Shown here piece by piece: positions 5,755 through 7,654 of a DNA stretch of 7,654 nucleotides (positions are counted from its first letter, which is position 1; each line of letters opens with the position of its first letter). The DNA is taken from the NCBI GenBank assembly GCA_018894775.1, contig JAHIPG010000097.1, positions 1 through 7,654 of the forward strand, read 5' to 3'. The position numbers and the translations under genes were made by a program. The notes under the pieces were generated by a model. It was not told the origin of the DNA. It searched no databases and saw only the letters and a list, made by a program, of their open reading frames with translations. This DNA comes from Nanobdellota archaeon. Lineage in GTDB: Archaea; Nanobdellota; Nanobdellia; SCGC-AAA011-G17; VGLX01.

Positions 5755-5808
5755 TCTGCTGTGATGGAGCAAAAAATAATCTTAAGCCACACAAGCTCCA
5801 TCAGCAGA
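5755..5808 (+). terminator. Strong hairpin followed by T6 (terminator or structured RNA)
   Basis: Left arm TCTGCTGTGATGGAGC (5755-5770) pairs with right arm GCTCCATCAGCAGA (5795-5808) as 14 base pairs with a 2-nt TG bulge. The loop is 24 nt. A T6 run (5810-5815) follows. A long GC-containing stem is rare in this AT-rich DNA. It could end the lipoprotein transcript, or be a small RNA or a mobile-element remnant. Confidence 0.6.
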
Positions 5809-5842
5809 ATTTTTTCATACTGAAAAATCAAATCCGGTTACA

Positions 5843-5870
5843 TTTAAATGGGAGATATAATCCCTTTAAA
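5843..5870 (+). promoter_or_regulatory. Promoter region of the anchored protein gene, with inverted repeat
   Basis: TATA-like TTTAAAT (5843-5849) and ATATAAT (5854-5860) lie upstream of a GGAGG ribosome site (5877-5881) that is 12 nt before the ATG at 5894, a rather long gap. The left arm TTTAAATGGGA (5843-5853) and right arm TCCCTTTAAA (5861-5870) are inverted copies with one bulged T. Confidence 0.45.
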
Positions 5871-5893
5871 CACCAAGGAGGCAAAGCTAAAAA

Positions 5894-6328
5894 ATGAAAA
5901 ATAACAGAACAATACTTGTAACGATAGTCTTCATACTAATAGCTGCATTGGTTACATTAAACTTTGAAAAGTTTACAGGGCATACTACTAAAACAGAAAT
6001 GACTAAGCTTTATGTATCTTCCAATGTTAATGTTATGAGTGAAACAAACCCTGCAATAGGTAAAGGAAAATACGTATACTTCACAGAAATACCAGGCACA
6101 GAAGCAGGCAGTGGAACATTGTATATTAGAGAGATGGAAGGTGGAAGAAAGTGGGGAAAGATAGTAAGAACACAAAAATTTGAAAACTGTAACAGCAACA
6201 AATGCAATCCCGGGATCACAGGAACACTAAAATTCAAGACCTATTACGACTGGGAAGGAAAATACTGCGGCGAAGTCAAAGACCTAGCAACCTGGAAGAA
6301 GGTAACAACCTGCTTTACCGTCAAATAA
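5894..6328 (+). CDS. Membrane-anchored or secreted protein with four-Cys domain, paralogue of the lipoprotein
   Basis: The protein has 144 aa. A hydrophobic segment at 7-23 (ILVTIVFILIAALVTLN) after MKNNR is a signal anchor or signal peptide without a lipobox. It is followed by FTGHTT, reminiscent of secreted DPANN archaeal proteins (from memory). Residues about 50-144 are predicted beta rich and contain C99, C104, C125 and C140. The C3-C4 spacing (15) equals that of the lipoprotein at 4957, and the shared ending has Y-x-W-x-G-x-Y-C and C-F-x-V. It lacks the acidic linker. It has its own promoter and poly-T stop, so it is a separate unit. Function is unknown. Confidence 0.82.
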   Translation: MKNNRTILVTIVFILIAALVTLNFEKFTGHTTKTEMTKLYVSSNVNVMSETNPAIGKGKYVYFTEIPGTEAGSGTLYIREMEGGRKWGKIVRTQKFENCNSNKCNPGITGTLKFKTYYDWEGKYCGEVKDLATWKKVTTCFTVK

Positions 6329-6329
6329 A

Positions 6330-6353
6330 AAAAACTTTTTTTATCTTTTTTTA
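6330..6353 (+). terminator. Poly-A/poly-T terminator after the anchored protein gene
   Basis: An A-run followed by C and T7 (6336-6342), then ATC and T7, starts right after the stop codon. It fits archaeal T-rich termination, possibly with a short A/T hairpin. Confidence 0.5.
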
Positions 6354-6380
6354 ATATTAATAGTGATTTCTTAAAAAAAA

Positions 6381-6410
6381 TTATATAACACTATATAAAA
6401 TATAAAGAAA
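6381..6410 (+). promoter_or_regulatory. AT-rich promoter-like segment with TTATATA-ACAC-TATATAA palindrome
   Basis: Perfect 7-bp arms (6381-6387 and 6392-6398) are both TATA-like, followed by AATATAAAG. This could drive the ORF at 6521 with a leader of about 100 nt. The base composition makes chance likely. Confidence 0.3.
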
Positions 6411-6520
6411 AATTTAATAAACGATTACAATTTTATTTATAGGAAAACATTCTTTTTAGTTTAGGCGCAAAAAGGGGTTTTGCAATAAGAGACTACATCA
6501 TACTATTATATTTTATAGTC

Positions 6521-6775
6521 ATGGTATTGCTCAACTTCAAAAACCTAGGCTGGGTCAGCAAGATCCAGAAACGAAGGCATACGTATTTCTTTTCAATAGC
6601 TAAAATTATTGCCGTTGGATCCGTCCTGCAGAATGAGGACAAGATGTACTCATACCTTGCAAAGCATGATGGAAAGGATGTTATTGTTACTTATTTAGAT
6701 GGCATGCCCCGTATTAAAGATAAAAAGGTTGAGATGGTAGGGTATAATGCTTTTGTCGAGGAAGATAACTCATAA
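6521..6775 (+). CDS. Hypothetical 84-aa protein
   Basis: The protein has 84 aa and no recognised family. A basic N-terminal third (KNLGWVSKIQKRRHTYFF) is followed by a compact alternating region (IAKIIAVGSV, then DGKDVIVTYLDGMPRIKDKKVEMVGYNAFVEE) that could be a small beta barrel such as an OB-like fold, which is a guess. No ribosome site precedes the ATG. The same frame stays open upstream to 6443 and would encode a hydrophobic run (RDYIILLYFIVMVLLNF) reaching through the ATG, but it has no ATG, GTG or TTG start. The gene may therefore be 5'-truncated or begin at an unusual codon. Its codons are slightly more GC rich than the surroundings, which supports coding. Confidence 0.55.
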   Translation: MVLLNFKNLGWVSKIQKRRHTYFFSIAKIIAVGSVLQNEDKMYSYLAKHDGKDVIVTYLDGMPRIKDKKVEMVGYNAFVEEDNS

Positions 6776-7015
6776 AAGAAACTCTTTTAAACTATCTTTT
6801 TATTCTTTGTTCTTACAATGGTAAAAAAAAGACAAACAAGGCATGGCAGGAATCTTAACAATTGAAAGTAATCAAGCAAAATATCAGGTAATATCACTCA
6901 AATAAACATATCTTTTTCTTAAATAACAAGCTTTTTTATACTTCTTCTTATTTGTAAGAAATGTCAGATTTCATACTCGGGCATCAGCTGTAATAATACC
7001 AACCATTCTTATCAA

Positions 7016-7033
7016 GTTACATTAAAACGTAAC
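7016..7033. promoter_or_regulatory. Operator-like palindrome 1, GTTAC-N8-GTAAC
   Basis: GTTACATTAAAACGTAAC lies just upstream of the TATA box of the ATPase gene. Its arms and 8-bp centre length equal those of the site at 7049-7066. Confidence 0.65.
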
Positions 7034-7034
7034 A

Positions 7035-7042
7035 TTTATATA
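7035..7042 (+). promoter_or_regulatory. TATA box of the AAA_14 ATPase gene
   Basis: TTTATATA is a consensus archaeal TATA box. A start about 25 nt downstream of its centre falls near 7064, so the mRNA should be leaderless or nearly so. Confidence 0.7.
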
Positions 7043-7048
7043 CTATTT

Positions 7049-7066
7049 GTTACACTATAATGTAAC
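7049..7066. promoter_or_regulatory. Operator-like palindrome 2, GTTAC-N8-GTAAC
   Basis: GTTACACTATAATGTAAC is in fact paired over 6 bp on each side (GTTACA/TGTAAC). It covers the expected transcription start and ends exactly at the ATG. Confidence 0.65.
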
Positions 7067-7654
7067 ATGGATGTAAGAAAATTAAATGAATGGAACCCTT
7101 GGTGGGAAAATAAAGGATTGCTTGAAGAATTAAAAGGAGCAGAGAGGTCCCTATATAAAGATTTAATTAACTCTATAAAAATAAAGGAAATAACAATAAT
7201 AACTGGTGTCAGAAGAGCTGGCAAAAGCACATTAATGTATCAAATAATTAATAATCTATTAAAATCGGGTGTTGATCAAAAACAAATACTTTTTGTAAAT
7301 TTAGAAGATAAGAAACTAACAAAAGACACATTAGAAAATATTTATCAAAGTTATAGAGAAAATTTAAACATTGATAAAAAAGCTTACATATTTCTTGATG
7401 AAATACATAGGAAAGATGGATGGGAATCTTGGATAAGAAAAAAATATGATCTAAAAACAAATGACAAGTTCATTATTTCAGGTTCTTGTTCTTACCTTCT
7501 GAAAAAAGAATATTCTACACTCTTAACAGGAAGAAACCTAACTTTTGAAGTATTCCCATTAAATTTTAAGGAGTTTTTGATTTTTAATAGTATAAACATA
7601 GATGAAAAAAACATTAAGAAAAATATAATTCTTGAAAAAACAAAACTAAAAATA
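7067..7654 (+). CDS. Archaeal AAA_14-type ATPase (3' end outside window)
   Basis: The first 196 residues are visible and the frame is open at the right edge. Walker A is GVRRAGKST (47-55), preceded by the strands EITIIT. Walker B is YIFLDEIH with D111 and E112, followed by GWESWIRKKYD. A sensor ISGSCSYLL (from 137) and LTGRNLTFEVFPLNFKEFL complete the pattern of the AAA_14 ATPases that usually carry a C-terminal DUF4143-type or winged-helix region. These proteins are abundant in archaea; their physiological role is poorly known, and they are often in variable genome regions. The start at 7067 is chosen because the TATA box and palindromes fit it and the W-rich N-terminus (EWNPWWENKG) is typical. 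The base composition is more AT rich than the gvp operon, which may mean a different origin. Confidence 0.88.
   Translation, partial: MDVRKLNEWNPWWENKGLLEELKGAERSLYKDLINSIKIKEITIITGVRRAGKSTLMYQIINNLLKSGVDQKQILFVNLEDKKLTKDTLENIYQSYRENLNIDKKAYIFLDEIHRKDGWESWIRKKYDLKTNDKFIISGSCSYLLKKEYSTLLTGRNLTFEVFPLNFKEFLIFNSINIDEKNIKKNIILEKTKLKI

Larger units (their letters stand above)
6776..7066. other. Gene-poor intergenic stretch
   Basis: No credible gene is visible. It holds T-rich tracts after the stop at 6775 and near 6930-6936, a 15-codon ATG frame at 6818-6865 without support, and the ATPase promoter at its right end. Confidence 0.6.

Noticed and set aside
6818..6865. 15-codon ATG frame in the intergenic stretch
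   Set aside because: It is too short, with no ribosome site or recognisable sequence.
7036..7460. Minus-strand frames opposite the AAA_14 ATPase
   Set aside because: The plus-strand frame carries clear Walker A and B motifs over the same bases.

Overview
The window looks like archaeal chromosomal DNA of low GC content. Transcription signals are archaeal: A/T-rich TATA-like boxes such as TTTATATA, one nearly leaderless start, and poly-T stops. Ribosome sites, where present, are GAGGTGA-like. Several genes are archaeal in type: halophile-style GvpM/GvpF/GvpL proteins, a Get3-like ATPase with CxxC motifs, and an archaeal AAA_14-type ATPase. The N-terminus of the secreted protein at 5894 recalls DPANN (Woesearchaeota-like) proteins, but this lineage guess is weak and comes from memory.

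Region 1 (1-3795, + strand) is the end of a gas-vesicle (gvp) operon: a C-terminal piece of a GvpF/GvpL protein, a GvpM-type protein fused to a PH/GRAM-like domain, a GvpG-like coiled-coil protein, a 637-aa tandem Get3/ArsA-like ATPase, and a complete GvpF/GvpL protein. The genes are packed tightly (1 nt, 19 nt, 3 nt, then an ATGA overlap), so they are probably co-transcribed and partly translationally coupled. The Get3-like double ATPase and the lipid-binding-type domain on GvpM are not part of the classical gvp gene set. Together they suggest an unusual assembly or membrane-targeting route for hydrophobic gas-vesicle proteins. No gvpA or gvpN is visible; they may lie upstream.

Region 2 (3761-4801, - strand) converges on the gvp operon and overlaps its last gene by 35 bp. 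It encodes a very basic 76-aa protein, an acidic-tailed 105-aa protein and a 153-aa, possibly SCP2-like, protein. All three begin with a related short N-terminal motif (Y-x-x-hydrophobic-H among basic residues) followed by completely different bodies.

Region 3 (4802-6440, + strand) holds a lipoprotein and a membrane-anchored secreted protein that share a four-cysteine C-terminal domain. Between them are a small basic ORF and a strong hairpin. Both promoters carry inverted repeats.

Region 4 (6441-7654) holds an 84-aa unknown ORF, a gene-poor stretch, and the start of an AAA_14-type ATPase. The ATPase promoter has two identical-arm palindromes (GTTAC-N8-GTAAC) bracketing its TATA box. The ATPase runs off the window.
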